The notes: generated from the letters alone by a model not told the origin. Shown: positions 41,481 through 55,416, numbered from the stretch's first letter. The stretch: 64,000 bases of DNA from Leucocoprinus leucothites (GCA_013368445.1 JAACJO010000037.1:1-64000), one strand, 5' to 3'. A program made the numbers and translations.

Positions 41481-44400
41481 CTCAAGGTGTCCAAGTAATC
41501 AGGACAGTTAAATTGACCCCAACCCTGTCATAGTGATACTCGTGGCATCAAACGACCTTACCATAATTTCGCTACATGCATCGCAGACGCTTGTTAGAGC
41601 CTCAATGCCAAAGGGTGCTCACATTTGAACTGAGAGTACCATTTCTAGTTCCAAATTGGATGTGGTCGGGCCTGGCTTGTGCAGCAGTCGAGACCGAACT
41701 GTTGCGAAATGCTAGTCATGTTCTCAGCAAATCGGGATGCTCGACTCGTTTATTTTCAAGGTGCAATGCCAGAAACTGATCAACGATCATCAATCATTGG
41801 TGCTGTAGCGACAACCACGCCCAACTCCTAGTTCAGCGAGCTATGTAACCACCTGTTGCACTTGGTAAGTATATCTTTTTTCTTTTTTCTTTTTCTTCCG
41901 GGTTGTAATTGTGTTTATTAAAATTATGCCAGAATCTCGGTGGTATACGGTAATTACTTCAAACTCACAGCTGTTTAAGCCTGAATGTTGAATACGTTGA
42001 ATCATTGCAGAGCTAACCTGAATTTCAGGTACTTAGTTCGGGATCAGTCGATGATGACTTATTGAGTTCCCACGTTCAGCTCCATGTTGGTATCGTTCCT
42101 CCTATGTACCTACTTCCTTAACGCCTGGGTCGAACACGCTTTGCTTACCATGCGCTGGATCTTGCAAATATGCCAGCAAGCTGTTGCTCTAGACGAGTAG
42201 ACCTTTTTTTTCGGTGCCCGCAAAATTAGTGAAGCAGATGTAAGCTCGGATATTAAATCCACGACAATCCTACTCATCGTTCGCTAACAGGTACCCATCC
42301 AAGACTCTTGCCTCTTTCTCTGTCGGCTCTACCCCTCACTGCAAGCGCCCAGGACACGTGCGAGCCTCCCGCTTTGACGCGGTACTGGAGTGAACTAGCC
42401 CCTCCACTGTAGGCCCTTCAGTATGTGCGTCGTTCCCGTCAAGCATGGGGAGTCCTTATGGCGCTGTTGGGATGCACCGTGCGAAGCAGCTGCTACTGCC
42501 GACCGTGATATCAATACTCGAAACGGTGAACGACCGCGCATCCCTTACCAGCACAGCCTCTCAACCTCCATAATCCTGAATCTCCCTACGTCTAAGAGCA
42601 TCAATGAAACTGGAGCCACTGCTGACGGTACAAGCCGAAGTTGTGCAGATAATTACACCTACACGGATGCTGATTCTCCGGTACTTCACGACCAATCCCA
42701 CAACAATCACTACCGGCTCCTCAGCCCAGACTTTCAGCAATAAACACGGCATCTCCTGTCCCAGCCGAAAATGATCATCGCCCTCGATGTATTGTGATAC
42801 CGGGAGTTCAGAAACATTGAGGACCTCAATCCCTGGCTTAGGACTATTGACTACGGGTACTGCAGAAGGCCGCGGCACAAGAGACTTCTGCGACTTCTAC
42901 TACGCGCGTCCGGGTTGCCGGTTTCCCATTTTTACATAGCGCCCGGTAGTGGTGGTGAGGGTTCCAGGGTCAAGATGAAGAAGACGTTGGCTGCTTCGGT
43001 GAGCTTAATAGTAGTGTCGGGTATCAAGTACACTTACCGCTCTACAAAGCGTTCTATTTCCTAAGCTGGTCATCATCGCATACTTGACGTTCTGCCAGTA
43101 CCTGCCTAGTGCTGTCGATCCCTCTGAATTCCTGTTGCCGCGGCAAAGGAGAATTCCTCCACTGCTGTCGGCCAACTTGATTAGGTCTGCTGTATCGGCA
43201 CTGGTTGCCAAGTGTGGTGGGAGCTTTAGCTTAGCTTGGTAGCTGGGGCTAGGGCATGACTGGTGGGGTGGACGAAGTCGAATATGGGGAGGTGGCTATC
43301 CCTGGCTTTGGGGGTGTCTGACCCACACGAATCCAGGCTTCTGTGCTTTATACCCTGACTCCCGAAGAAGGGAAGAAGAGGTCAAACGAGACGATCACGC
43401 CCCAACCACAGCACTTTAAGAACATTGTCTCGTGCGTCATTGTGTTTGCGCAGCTCCAATGAGTCTCAGGGTGATATAGATGACAACAGCAAATCAGTAT
43501 TGCCTCAACGAGTCTCAATCGCCCCTTTCGCTGTGCCCCCCTCCTCCCTCCCGTCAATGCTCAGCTACCCACGTCTCCCTCCTGTGGATGCGCTAGCTGC
43601 CCCAATATGCTCTGAAGTTATTTTCAGAACTGTTTTAATACCACGCACAGGATCTCTGAAAAGCAACACACACGCGCACATGGGCACGTACTCCAGATAC
43701 GTTACTTTTTCCTCCACTCTCACTTAACAGGTTCATCGACTTTTCTTCTTCTCCTCGCTTCATCCCTTGCGGATCTTAAAAATACGCGCTCGTTGATATA
43801 ACTAAATCGCCTTTGCTTGATATTCAATTCAATGCTCCGCCTGCTCTGTGCCCATAAGCCTCGAAGTTCATCGTTTCGCTCCAGCGGTGCTTTATTCCTG
43901 ATGACGTTCTTCTCGAACCTCATATTGCAGTATCAGCTGATTCAAGTGGTTAATGCGGCTGAAGGCTTGTACCGCGGGGGGACAAACGTGATGTACATAC
44001 GGACATGTGATGATGATGCATACGACGTATCAATGAGCAAGAAGATCATGTGTGTCGAATTCATTTCCAGATTCAATGTACCCTCAAGTGCTCTTCATCA
44101 CCTAAAGCATCAACTTGAACGAGGCTCATTAAGTCCCTCGTATCATTCGTCAGTCAACAGGCTACATCTGCCATTGTCGCGTTGGCATCGAATAGATAAC
44201 GCGGCATTCCGCTAAACATAGACTCCAATAATTGCTGGGTGGTCGATAACGAATGATGCGGGTAGACGATTGGAAGCGCCCAATAACAGGTGAGCTGATG
44301 GTTACTCAATGCATCATACATCTTTCCCTATTATAACATAGCTGGACTCTCTTGCGGCACCCAGCTGAACGTCCTATGGCGGAACGTCACAGAACGGCCG

Positions 44401-44578
44401 ATGCCAGCTCCGAAGCGTGGATTTGTCGGTGATTGTCATCTCATCACAACCATCCCACAAGAGGCTCACTGATCAAAAAGTATAAGGCCCTTCGTAAGAG
44501 AACTCTGCCAGCTGGAAGCTCCTTCAACGATCCCACTCACAAAAGATACGATACTCAGTCGACTCTCATACTCCTCTC
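41481..44578. other. Spacer between copies I and II, partly duplicated
   Basis: No gene is recognised. About 42820-43440 shares scattered similarity with 47660-48160 (compare CAAGAGACTTCTGCGACTTC at about 42878 with CAAGTCTTCTGCAACTTC at about 47681, and AACGAGACGATCAC near 43385 with AACGAGGCGATCAC near 48113). 44090-44300 resembles 48640-48800 upstream of copy III (ends GGTGAGCTGATG in both). So the spacers were copied together with the membrane-protein genes. Some may be remains of another gene. Confidence 0.45.
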
Positions 44579-45886
44579 ATGTCTGCTACCAGTACGGACT
44601 TACAACGGGCATTTCCTATCACTGCAGCCCAGCTCTCGGGTAACTTCTGTGAGACGCTGACTTACGGCATGTATCTAGTAACATGCACTTTCTGTGCTCG
44701 TACGCTCCTCCTGACTGGAAGCGGTCAAGAAGAGAGATGGCGTAGGCCCCATGAAATCCGTTGGTTCATGGCCATTATCGCATTCACCTTATTTGGCATT
44801 TGTACCTTCGATGTTGCAATCGGTTTATTGCACAACTTTCATGCCTTTATTGAGGCGGATGATGCTGAAACCGAGTTCTACAATATTGCAGATTGGATCA
44901 ATATCTCTCGAGTAAGTGACACTCTCGGCGTTAAGCTCACCCCCCCCCCCCTTAACTCGGCTTTTCTAAGTCCGTGAATCAATTCGTTGCTGCACTTCTT
45001 GGCGATTTTGTTCTGGTATTCACTGATATTTCCTGTGTAAATTCCGCACACTGAAAATGGTACTAGATATATCGATGCTGGATCGTTTATGGACGCAGGT
45101 TCTTGATTGCCGTTCCGTCATTTATTCTATATCTCGCGGGCATTGCCGTGACGATTCGACTACTTGAAATTGAATCCAATCCAAAAACTTTAAGAGGGAT
45201 ATCCCTGAATTCGAACGAGATCCGACCCTGGTACTCAGCTTTTTTTGCTATAACAGCGGCTCAGAACGTTCTTACCACCGGTGAGCTATCCTATAATCTG
45301 ACATGAAAGTGTCCTCTACAACCTGGCCCGATAGGGATTTTAATATGGCGTATTTGGCGAGTAGAAAAGGCTAGGGAGAAATTCTTAGACCAGAGTGGGT
45401 CCACCAGCAATCAACCTCAACACCTCCGAAAAGTTATTCGAGTAATTGCGGAGTCTGGGGCGGCGTATACGCTGACGGTACTCCTTACGTTCATTGTCAG
45501 TATCTCCCAAAGTAATGCAATATATCCTGTTTCTGACATGGTAAGTCCGAGGTCGATTTGCATACAAGTCCATTTATATACACTAACTACGGATATAAAA
45601 GTCACTACAAGCGCTTGGTATCATGTTCAACGTTATACTTGTTCGATCATCAGCGAAGCGTGATCAACAGTTTACAACGTTTGATCACAACGAGCGAACA
45701 ACTATCATCTGGCAGCACAGCGCTGGAAACACGATTTTGGGTTCTATCAAACTCGTTCCTGGAGAGGGCGGACCTCAGGATGTTGAGTCAAATACGAGCG
45801 CAGTTGAAGATCAAGCGCATACACAACCTTTGCCAATTGACTCAGCTCCCGGTAGTGGTGTCAAAGTAGTCTGGGCAGTTGAATAG
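44579..45886 (+). CDS. Seven-helix membrane protein, copy II (intact)
   Basis: Exons 44579-44911, 44971-45015, 45067-45280, 45335-45540 and 45602-45886; all introns GT-AG and in frame, 360 residues. Hydrophobic segments at about residues 22-43, 60-84, 114-134, 138-160, 187-211, 243-265 and 275-291 suggest seven helices. Conserved islands shared by all copies are AAQLSGNFCETLTYGMYLV, FDVAIGLLHNFHAF, IYRCWIVYGRR, ILIWRIWRVE, LRKVIRVIAESGAAYT and NVILVRSSAKRDQQF. The C-terminal 70 residues are hydrophilic. I do not know a function; it resembles uncharacterised Agaricomycete multi-pass proteins. Intron 1 contains a C12 run (44940-44951). Confidence 0.8.
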
Positions 45887-48800
45887 GCCTCGGCGACCCA
45901 GATAACTGGTAGTATTAAATATATTCAACCTGTTTTACTACAAACACGGGTACATAGTACCCACTGTCTACTCCCCGAATCCTTATCACTGAGGTAAAGG
46001 ATACGACTTTTATTATACTAAATCAAATCCGACAATGAGAATCATAATACCCAACCTATCTTCCTTCTTCCTGCCTGGTTTGATAAATGATGAGCCGGTA
46101 GTACTAGAAATGTTTTGATGATCGTTAAGCCATTCAAACTTGAAGGATAAGCACACCCAATGTCCTTTAGCCAGAAAACATCGAAAATGAAAAGGTTGAG
46201 ATCCAAGAATTGCATGCATAGAGAAAACCGGAAATACTTGTGAGAAGGGGCTTACACTGGTGTTCTCGACGAATGGTAGGTTTGAGGCTCCGAGAGATTT
46301 GGCTGATCAGGTAAAGGGTGGTGGAGGAATAGAAGAAATCCCAAAACTCTTCAAACGAAGGAAGCATGAGGTTGAGGGGCAGGCCTCAACGGTTTTGAAG
46401 TTTGGCATGCTTGACAGTGAAGCCAAGATGGGTTTTATTTACGAGCACTTGACAGTCAACTAATTTAGAGGGCTAAAATAAATGGACGCATGCTGGCTCT
46501 TACATGGTGGTGGAAGAGCGTTTTAAAGCTTCAATTATCAGCATTACCAGCCGTATTTTTGCGGAGTTTTGCAAAGGCAAGAGGACAATAGAATGGGCAA
46601 TATCAGCTGGAGCCTTCCCTTCTACAGTGATTATAGTCTATTACTTGTGCAATGGAAGCGCATGGAGAAATGCGGATATACAAAGCCTCACAGTGAGTCA
46701 TATTGAGGGAATGGAAGATAAAGATTGCAATGCTGACAATTAGAAACATTTCGTTGCTTGGGGTTGGATGTTTGAGTGCGTTTGCGAATGCTCATGTGTA
46801 TGTTCCAAATTGCACCTTGAACGTCTTTCAATGAAAATTTCATTGCCCTCTACTTCCCCACACCCAGACAACATGTAGCCTGCTCACTGCGTATCGATAC
46901 CGGTGAATTATACCTAATCAGCTGTTTGATCTCAAACATCAACGTTTCTGGTGCCCCAGAACGGTGGGCGATTAAGTAAATCGGACACCGTATGTTACGA
47001 ACTTGATTTCTCAATACCCTCATTTACAGCTGTTTGCAGATACGGAAGAGCCTACTCTCACTCGCAGAAGGCCCCGTAATGAAATTTATAATCATATTTC
47101 TGACCATTCATGGTCATCTCGCCTCGGTGCAAATGAGGGGGTAGGCGCCAGGGTGTGTCAGCGTCCCAAGCACCAGGGAATCTTCAGGGCTGACTCGTCA
47201 ACTTCACTAGGATGTTGCCCGTAGGATGTGATACCAAGTTGGAAGTGCTCGCTGTTACCACCTCATAAATTATACCACCTTCGGAGCTCCACTGTGTCTG
47301 TCAGTTCACGAGGCAGTTCAGCTATACCTTAGCCTACACCCGCCGACCTCGAGGAGAAAACGTTGACTGGACTAGCATTTCCGAGAGAAATAGGAGGCAG
47401 GAATGATGACAGTTATAGGGTGAGTCTAAGATCAGTGACACCTACAGACACCTACAACCCTTTAATGCTTCAATCCTATCGAACGCAGTAACCGTGCATA
47501 ATCTTGTGCGAGCGTTTCTGACAGTTAGGGTTTTGAGTAGTTCTACCAACGAAACTTCCAACGCCGCCTCAGCCGGTGCTGTTCATCGGCAATTTAATCT
47601 TTGTCGACCGAGAGTCCAGGAACAGCAAGAGCTATAGGTTCTGGTTTGGGGCTGTTGATGCCTGGAACACCCAGGAATCAAGTCTTCTGCAACTTCTATG
47701 GCTTCTACTACGAGTTTCAGATCTATCGGCCTGTCTTTGTCTTTACCCGTTTCTCCACTAACATCCTCTCAGGGGCTACGGAATTTGGTATCAACGCGGG
47801 GAAGGCTTTTCACAGCGCGGCAATACTGTTAGTTATATGACAACTCGAATGCGAAGACAATCACACCCTACTTCCTGTTGTGCCTGTTGACCTACACGAG
47901 TAGCTCTGTCACGGCGGCTGGTGTGCCGAGTACAATTAGGATTTGATTTCGGCATATAGGGATAGTAGGGGAGAGGGACGTGTGTTATGGGGAAGAAATG
48001 GCCGCCCGCGGCTGAAGGGATTGCTGTCCCTGACTTCCGGTGTACTTGGTCCTCAGCTCCGATTAATGTTTCTGTCCTTTTATTCGTGCCTGCAGAAGAG
48101 GCAAGAAGATCGAACGAGGCGATCACTACTTTTGTCTTTTCAGGAGCACTGTCTCGCGCAGCACAAACCCCAGGGATGGCTCTCGATAAGTCCCAGTCAC
48201 CCTCAATGTCCTCCCTTCTTGCTTCTCCCTGGGGATCAGCGCTCGTATCACCATACCCTGATGCTTCCCGCTAGAATCCTGAAGTCGAGTGCCCAGGGTC
48301 TCGATATCCTCGTTTACTTTTTCTTTTCTTCATATCAGACCCTTTCATTATATCAGACCTTTTTTCATTTCCACGATGAAGTGCCCTGTCAGATGGCTGT
48401 TATTTATGACTATCCAGTGATTCTTTTCTAATGGCCGTGCTCCCCGGATCCCTAGGTTAATTGATCAGTGCGCATTGAAGGTTATTTTAGAACTGTTCCT
48501 TGGCGCTCCATAAGTCGTGTGGTAATGATCACGGGGAAGCCAATTGAGCACTATGTTTGATTAGCTTCTAGATGTAGGCTTACACTTTACCCAACTTCAA
48601 AGATATCCTTGTCAGCGATACGCTATTCTCCCAGCTATCAAAGCTCCGAAGAGCATATCATTCATCAGTCGACTCCTTGCATATGCTGAATGTCACGATG
48701 GCATTGAATCTATCTCATGAGCCTCCACCAACTGTCGACCTCAATGTTTTTTATGCAACCAAGAGACTGGCCCAGCCGCCCATTATCTGGTGAGCTGATG

Positions 48801-49089
48801 TTTACCCGCTTTTATCAGCCTATCAGGCCACTCACTCTCTTAACCAAATTCGATCCTGGTACCAATCCGAGGCTTCTGTAGCAGAACAACCCACAAACAG
48901 CCTTTCAAGTTCATAGCTCATAGATTCAGTGGAGACTATCATTCTTCCACGCCAATGGCACAGAAACCTCGCTGGTCGACTCCAAGAAAATGGAGAATCA
49001 TCCCGAGTTCCTCTGGCTTCTCCCTCCTTCATTCCTGGACATATCTCCGCAAAGGACAGGACATACCCATTGGCGCTTGCATCTCTCCG
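45887..49089. other. Spacer between copies II and III, no confident gene
   Basis: Short frames only. Segments at 47560-48170 resemble 42800-43430 (see the first spacer). 46500-46740 has an open stretch of 79 codons without recognisable domains. 48640-48800 is similar to the region upstream of copy II. An in-frame ATG at 48955 extends copy III by 45 residues, but the extension has no counterpart in copies II and IV, so it is not used. Confidence 0.4.
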
Positions 49090-50391
49090 ATGTCTGCTGC
49101 CGACCTACAACGACCTTTCCCCATTACTGCAGCCGAGCTCACGGGTAATTTCTGCGAGACACTGACCTATGGAATGTATTTGGTTACATGCACTTTTTGT
49201 GCTCGCACGCTCTTCCTGACGGGTAGTGGCCAGGAAGAAAGTTGGCGCAGACTCCACAAGATACGTTGGCTAATGACGCTCGTTGCTTTCGCACTGCTTT
49301 CCCTCTACACCTTCGATGTGGAAATAGGATTATTGCATAATTTCCGCGCATTTATTGATGCTGAGGACGCCGAAACCGAGTTTTCCAATATCTCGGACTG
49401 GATCAATATTGCTTGAGTAACTAGTGTATTATTGCTTCCTCGACCTTGTACTAACACCTTTCGGCCGTTCTAGTCAGCGAATGTATTCGTTGTAGTGATC
49501 CTTGGCGATTTTGTTTTGGTAATAGTGATCTTCCCCGAACTAGCCTTCGCGATACTGATAAGTGATTTCAGATTTATCGCTGCTGGATTGTCCACGGACA
49601 TAGATTTTGGGTTGCGATTTGTCTTGTATTCTATACCTTGGGAGCATCGCTATGCCGATTCGCCTGATTGGGATTGAGGGAAATCCCAAAACCCCGAGAG
49701 AGATATCTCTAAAATCCCCCAGATTCGGCCTTGGTACTTGGCCTTCTTCGCCATCACGGCAGCTCAGAATGTCCTTACGATCGGTCCGTACCACAACTAC
49801 AGCCCCTCGACGTCTACTGAAGACTCATAGGTGTCTTGATATGGCGCATGTGGCGCGTGGAAAGGGACAGTGAAAGATTTATGGACCAAGGTGGGTCCAC
49901 TAGCCACTGTCCCCATCATCTCCGAAAAGTGATTCGAGTGATTGCCGAGTTTGGAGCGGCATATACGCTGACGGTACTCGCCACATTTATTGTCAACATC
50001 TCCCAGAATAACATGATGTACCCCGTCTCTGATATGGTAAGTTATCTTATCCAATGAGAGGTCCCTTTATTGAAGGTTGATTACAATATCATAGTCTTTG
50101 CAAACACTCGGGATCACGCTTAATGTCATTCTTGTTCGATCGTCAGCGAAATGTGGTCAGCAATTTACGAGATTTAACCAGAATGAACGAACGACTGTCG
50201 TCTGGCACAGCAGTGCTGGGGACACGACACTCGGGACCATCAAATTCGTCTCCGGCCAGACCAGGACTCAGGACGTTGAGCTCGGTATGAAGACCAATGA
50301 TCATACAAAGCATAGGCAAACTTTGCCTGCAGATCCCATTCTTAAGAGTTTAAACTTGGTTAAGCCAGTTGAACCGTCCCCCATGATATAA
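49090..50391 (+). pseudogene. Seven-helix membrane protein family, copy III, frame-broken
   Basis: Full-length relative of copies II and IV (MSAADLQRPFPITAAELTG onward), with all five exon regions present. Three lesions are seen: the last codon of exon 1 is TGA (49414-49416) where II and IV have CGA; one frame change near 49620 (CILYLGSIAMPIRL is in a new frame); and another near 49720, where KSP is followed by QIRPWYLAFFAITAAQNVLT in a different frame. Exon 4 (GVLIWRMWRVERDSERF) and exon 5 (SLQTLGITLNVILVRSSAK to 50391) are clean. Recently inactivated, or the TGA is an error; the two frame changes make inactivation likelier. Confidence 0.8.
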
Positions 50392-53300
50392 AATCACTTC
50401 AACAATAAAACGTACCTTCTTCTCAGTGCTCAATTGCAAGGCTTAAAATGTGAGACCCACTAAACAACATCTGCTGATGTAAGTGATCAGCTTTACTGCT
50501 TTAGATCACCGAAAGCTGGATTGGCCACACACGAAACTCTTCCTCTTTGTTCGAGTTCCCAAAAATTTCTTCCCAAGTCAGGTATTCATAGAGTCATTAT
50601 ACTTGTGATGCCATCCCGAGTGATGTGCTTTCCAGTCGGCTCCTCGACCAACCACCGGGTTGGGTAATATACGCCCCAAGCATCCTCCCAAAACGCTCTC
50701 ATAGCACCTTCACAATCTGTGCCTCATTCAGGAATCTTCCGACTTCATCAATTTATGATAGCTTGGCCTTGAGTTCCCACTCAGTCCCCTATTAATAGTT
50801 CTCCCGCTACATCAGTCGCTCGGATTCTGGAAGAAATCTGACGGTCGGTCACCATCCATCCATCGTGCTATCATCAAGGCAGCTACCATGTCAACCTTCT
50901 AGGTGATAGTGTGTAGTGTTACTGCCGCATATCTCACAGCCTCCCTGAGCACACAGCCTCGCAGTCAAAAGGTCTTTCCATATCGCCTAATGTTGGACAT
51001 GGAATTTACGATGCGAACGTCGTCAATACATATGGCCACAGTGATACTAGTAAGCTGTGACCTTGATATCAATTACTATGCATTTACAATATGAAGTCGT
51101 AACCACATCAACAGCAGATCATACAGGGACAGCAGAGCCAGGCTGTACAGCATCCCGCCAAACTGTGAAAGGGAATAATCATCTGCCTTGTTTTCCAGAC
51201 GACGAGCTTGGGGGAGACTCACCATGCACATGGAATGCAACAAGCCGTCGGCTCAGTATTATGCTGAGAAGCTTGAACATAGACAACTTGGGGCTGTGGG
51301 TGATGTTGTGGCTGGTGTTGATAATATGGTTGCCCTGGTGCCCCATGGAATGCTAGTTCACCAATCCTTGAGCATCAAAGAAACACGGAGCGTAGTATAA
51401 CTAACGCTTCTGTAGATGGTTTCCGCTACTAAACTGGTGGGAGGGACTTGGCTTTTGGAGAGGAGGACCGTAGTACGATTGGTTGTAAGACATGGTAAGG
51501 ACGATAGATCGTGTGTAACAGTAACAAGGAGAGAAACATTGAAGGGGTTGATATAGACTAACTCCGCATGACCGTGAAGGCTGTGCAACAAGCCTGGATT
51601 GTTTTGTACTGTCCATCTTTATTGATGCTCGACATCTCTCGAGACGCTGATCCTGATAACAGAATACTCTCAAGCCTCGGTATGACAATACAATGGATTC
51701 TGGCAAATATTGGGTTCGCTTAGACGGATCAGCACAGCATAAAAGCGGCACACTGGGTATGTCCGACTTCCTCGTTTGGTGTCAGAAACTTCATCTAGGA
51801 CAATGTTTCCCACTGTGTACTTAGACCTGCCACTGTAAAGATGCCCACTATCTATTGAGACGTATCCGAGTGTTATAAGATAAAACATTGGAAGGTATAA
51901 CAAAAACTCCATGCAGTCTAGCCGCTTTCACTCTACACTTGCCATGGCTCCCAATGACTTACGAAAGGGTTGGATGATCGGTGTAGCAGCCAGTGGCTTG
52001 TTCCCTCCTTAATACGATTTCTTATGACAGGAGTGACGGACGTATATCGTACTATTTGGGCTAGCACGCCCCTTACCTATGTTTCTCATCAGGCATGTGG
52101 TTTCGGCGGGCTGGCGTTGAAGCTTCCATTTCTTCATCATCCCGCGCACCCATACCCTTTCAACAATTTCTGTATTTTCTCCAACCTGACAGGAAGCCAC
52201 GCACGGGGCTGAAGGCAATCATACATTCTGGGGCGACCCGTCCGCGTTCTCCTTCAGCCTCACAAACAAGAAAACCGGCCACTAGTTTCCTTCACCCAGA
52301 TTCCTTACGTAGATGTCTCGGTAAAAACCGATTACGCCGCTGAAAACCATATTTACAAGAATAGCTTCGAGGGTGATAGAGATTAGAGCATTCTTACTCA
52401 TACCCCATATCACATTTCTAGCTGCTAACGTGTTGAGTTTTAAACATTCTCTTGAGAAGTGCTCTGTGTTCAAACGTTCAGACTTCAATTGGTGATAAGT
52501 GAAGGGAATATAGCTGTCCCGCAATATTTCTTGTCGATATCGAGTTAATCACCTAGATAGCCTCTCCCGCTCAAACAATGCCTCTAGATCTTGATTTAAA
52601 AAATTATTCAAAATGAAACCCAAACTCATGGTTTACACTGGATTACAAACTGTCCCCACGAGCACATAAGTCAAGATTCTTAGTTCACGCTCGCCCTCCA
52701 GACCCACGCCAGGATCGGTCCCAAAACCAACCTTGTAGAATCGCTATGAGAATCACAAATCAGGCTCTCCCTAGTATTGTGAGGTGGTGCTAACCCTAGG
52801 TCCCACATCATGTCTTAGCGCGAAGCCAGTACTTAGTATGGAGCACCCAAATGATAGCGGGCTAACAGGCGAGCCAGGAGCCGGACCCCCACAGAGGGAG
52901 GCGAGACGTTGGCAAACTTATTCCTCGGGAGGCGGAGTCCAATGAGAAGGCATAACCCTATCTTATCAGCCTTGCGGAGGACTCTCAGGTAAGTATTCAA
53001 TAATTGGGTCATTATCTGCTGATATTTATATCGTGAACAATCCCATGATTTATGAAGCTTGAGTTTACGCCTGGGAAGGAAACCATATGATGAGTCTAAT
53101 AATATCATCCGATAAGTGGGGAAGTCACCCCACCGCTCCAAACCAACATGAACTAGTTGTCTAGTTATGGCCCGCCCCGTAAGCGGTGCGACTCACTTAT
53201 ATAGAGGGCCTAATATTTGTCGTTGGCCAGGTTTGGAAGGCCATTAAATACTTAGATGTTTATCTGTCACAAGTTCTCAATCGCATATGTTTATCAGTTG

Positions 53301-54103
53301 GACTGCCAATCGGTCCCTCTCAGTGACTTGGAATGATCATCTGTCACTAGCCCCTCATCTGTCCCACAAGTCCCCACCTGGAATATGCACAAAATGAGAT
53401 CAGACGACACTATATCAACGGCGATGGAGGCAGTGCTTACTAGCTTAAAGTCGTCATCGTTATATTGTGGCTGGTTTTCAGGGACCACGTGCAGTACTGA
53501 TATGTAAAGCGATTGAAACATCAGCTACAGAGCGCTCGGGGTCTTAACAAAACAGGCAAGAGTTGCTGTGCCCATTTACTTATCAGGTTATCAAAATGTA
53601 ACAGCCCAGTCCTTTGATGACTACCATTCACGCAAATATACACATTGGTTCACTGGGGCCATGATGAGGTTTTAATCTCATAATCTTATACATACACTGT
53701 TCCTTGTTTTCTCGACCCTCGAAGACAAGAACAAAAACTGAGAATTTCATGGACACGGAATCTACAGCGTGATTCGAACTTCCCGTGATTGTAGAAACTA
53801 ATCACGTTGAACTGAACAAGCCCAGGCCTGAGGAACTTGAGTGGGAGCTATTAATACGAATCGGATGGAGGCAGTGAGCGAGCGGTATTTACCTAATCGC
53901 ACAATCTCCGAAGGGCCTTCCTTGTTGATGGAAACCCTCTATTTGGGTACAATGATACCTACATCCAGGATATCTTCGCGGAACCTCATTGTCATCGGAA
54001 CAGCTATAAACTGGTGCGATGCCAGGAAGTTGATTTCCATCACTTGCCTTACGCCCTGCTGCAAGCCTCTCCCTGAACGAAGGCCGGCTCTCCTGGGACC
54101 GTC
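50392..54103. other. Spacer between copies III and IV, no confident gene
   Basis: 3.7 kb with only short frames. 50888-51400 and 51400-51912 (minus) hold open stretches of 60-116 codons without recognisable domains. 52833-53141 (minus) is open for 102 codons but of odd composition. The stretch 53160-53220 has a TATATAGAGGGCC box. I cannot support a gene or a named element. Confidence 0.35.
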
Positions 54104-55416
54104 ATGTCGAATACGACAACAAACCCGAACCCGTTCCCTCTAACTGCGGCGCAGCTTTCTGGGAACTTCTGCGAAACGTTGTTTTATGGCATGTACTTGG
54201 TGACTTTCACGTTCTGTGCTCGTACCCTCCTCATTACCGGGAGTGGGAGAGAAGAACGATGGCTCCGATTACACGAAATTCGTTGGATGATGATGATAGT
54301 TGCACTCACACTGTTTGCCATCTGTACCTTCGACACGGCAATAGGTTTGCTGCACAACTTCCACGCATTTGTTCAATCAGAGGACGCTGAAAAAGAGCTT
54401 CTTAATATTGCGGACTGGATCAATATTGCTCGAGTGCGTGTCTGTTTCCTTACCCTTTGGCAAGCGGCGCTGACTGGATTCATAGTCAGTCAATCAAACC
54501 GTCGCTATGATCCTTGGTGATTTCGTCCTGGTAAAAATTCTGCTGCTATACATATCTACTGGATTGTCTAAGCCAATTCTAGATATATAGATGTTGGATT
54601 GTGTATGGGCGACGATGGCTGGTCATCACCCCATCCCTCATTCTCTATCTCGGAAATCTGGCGATGGCTGCCAAGCTCATAGAAGTCGAAGCAAACCCAA
54701 AAACACATCGTGACATATCCCTGAATTCTAGCCAGATCCGACCTTGGTGGCTAGCATTCTTTGCTATCACAGCTATTCAGAACATTTTGACAACAGGTTA
54801 GACCCTTTTTGTACCCCAGCGATAAACAGTAACTTACTCGAGACAGCAATATTGATCTGGCGCATCTGGCGTGTGGAGAAGCAGAGTGAAAGGTTTATGA
54901 ACCACAGCGGGTCGATGGTTCACCAACCGCGCCATCTGCGCAAGGTTATCCGTGTTATTGCTGAATCTGGAGCTGCTTACACGACGTGTGTGTTCGTCAC
55001 GTTCCTCGTGAGCGTGACCCAAAGTAATGCCTTGTACCCAACCTCTGACATGGTATGTGATACAAAAAGTCTATCACCCTTGATCATTAAATACCATCAG
55101 ACTGATTTCAATGTTCTAGACTTTGATAACGACAGGAATTGCGTTCAATGTGATTCTTGTCCGGTCATCCGCAAGACGCGACCAGCAATTTACTGTTTTC
55201 GATCAAAACGAACGAACCACAATTCTTGACTCTGCACATCGTACAGCAGGGAGCACGACAATAGGAGGTTCAATCAATTTTAACAGACATAGCAAGCCTC
55301 AAGACATTGAGTTGATGGGCACCAAATCGGAGCTTCATAGCACACACAGACGATCGTCCCATGATGAAATTTATCCCGCTGGTATCAAGATCACGACCAC
55401 CGTTGTTCAAGCTTGA
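54104..55416 (+). CDS. Seven-helix membrane protein, copy IV (intact)
   Basis: Exons 54104-54433, 54486-54530, 54583-54796, 54847-55052 and 55120-55416, 1092 nt, 363 residues. Exon sizes 45, 214 and 206 are identical to copy II. Start MSNTTTNPNPFPLTAAQLSG. Hydrophobic segments follow the same seven-helix plan (CETLFYGMYLVTFTFCARTL, IRWMMMIVALTLFAICTFD, TVAMILGDFVL, LVITPSLILYLGNLAMAAKL, WWLAFFAITAIQNILTT, YTTCVFVTFLVSVTQSNALY, TGIAFNVILVRSS). The tail is basic and hydrophilic. No enzyme motif is seen. Last member of the array; function unknown, possibly a receptor-like or transport role by topology alone. Confidence 0.8.

Noticed and set aside
44940..44951. C12 run.
   Set aside because: It lies in an intron next to the acceptor; a simple homopolymer, possibly of uncertain length, with no further signal.
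48955..49089. In-frame N-terminal extension of membrane-protein copy III.
   Set aside because: Not present in copies II and IV, which start at the equivalent of 49090; upstream similarity there is non-coding.
52833..53141. 102-codon minus-strand frame rich in Leu and Arg.
   Set aside because: No recognisable family and no supporting neighbours; may be part of an unidentified repeat.
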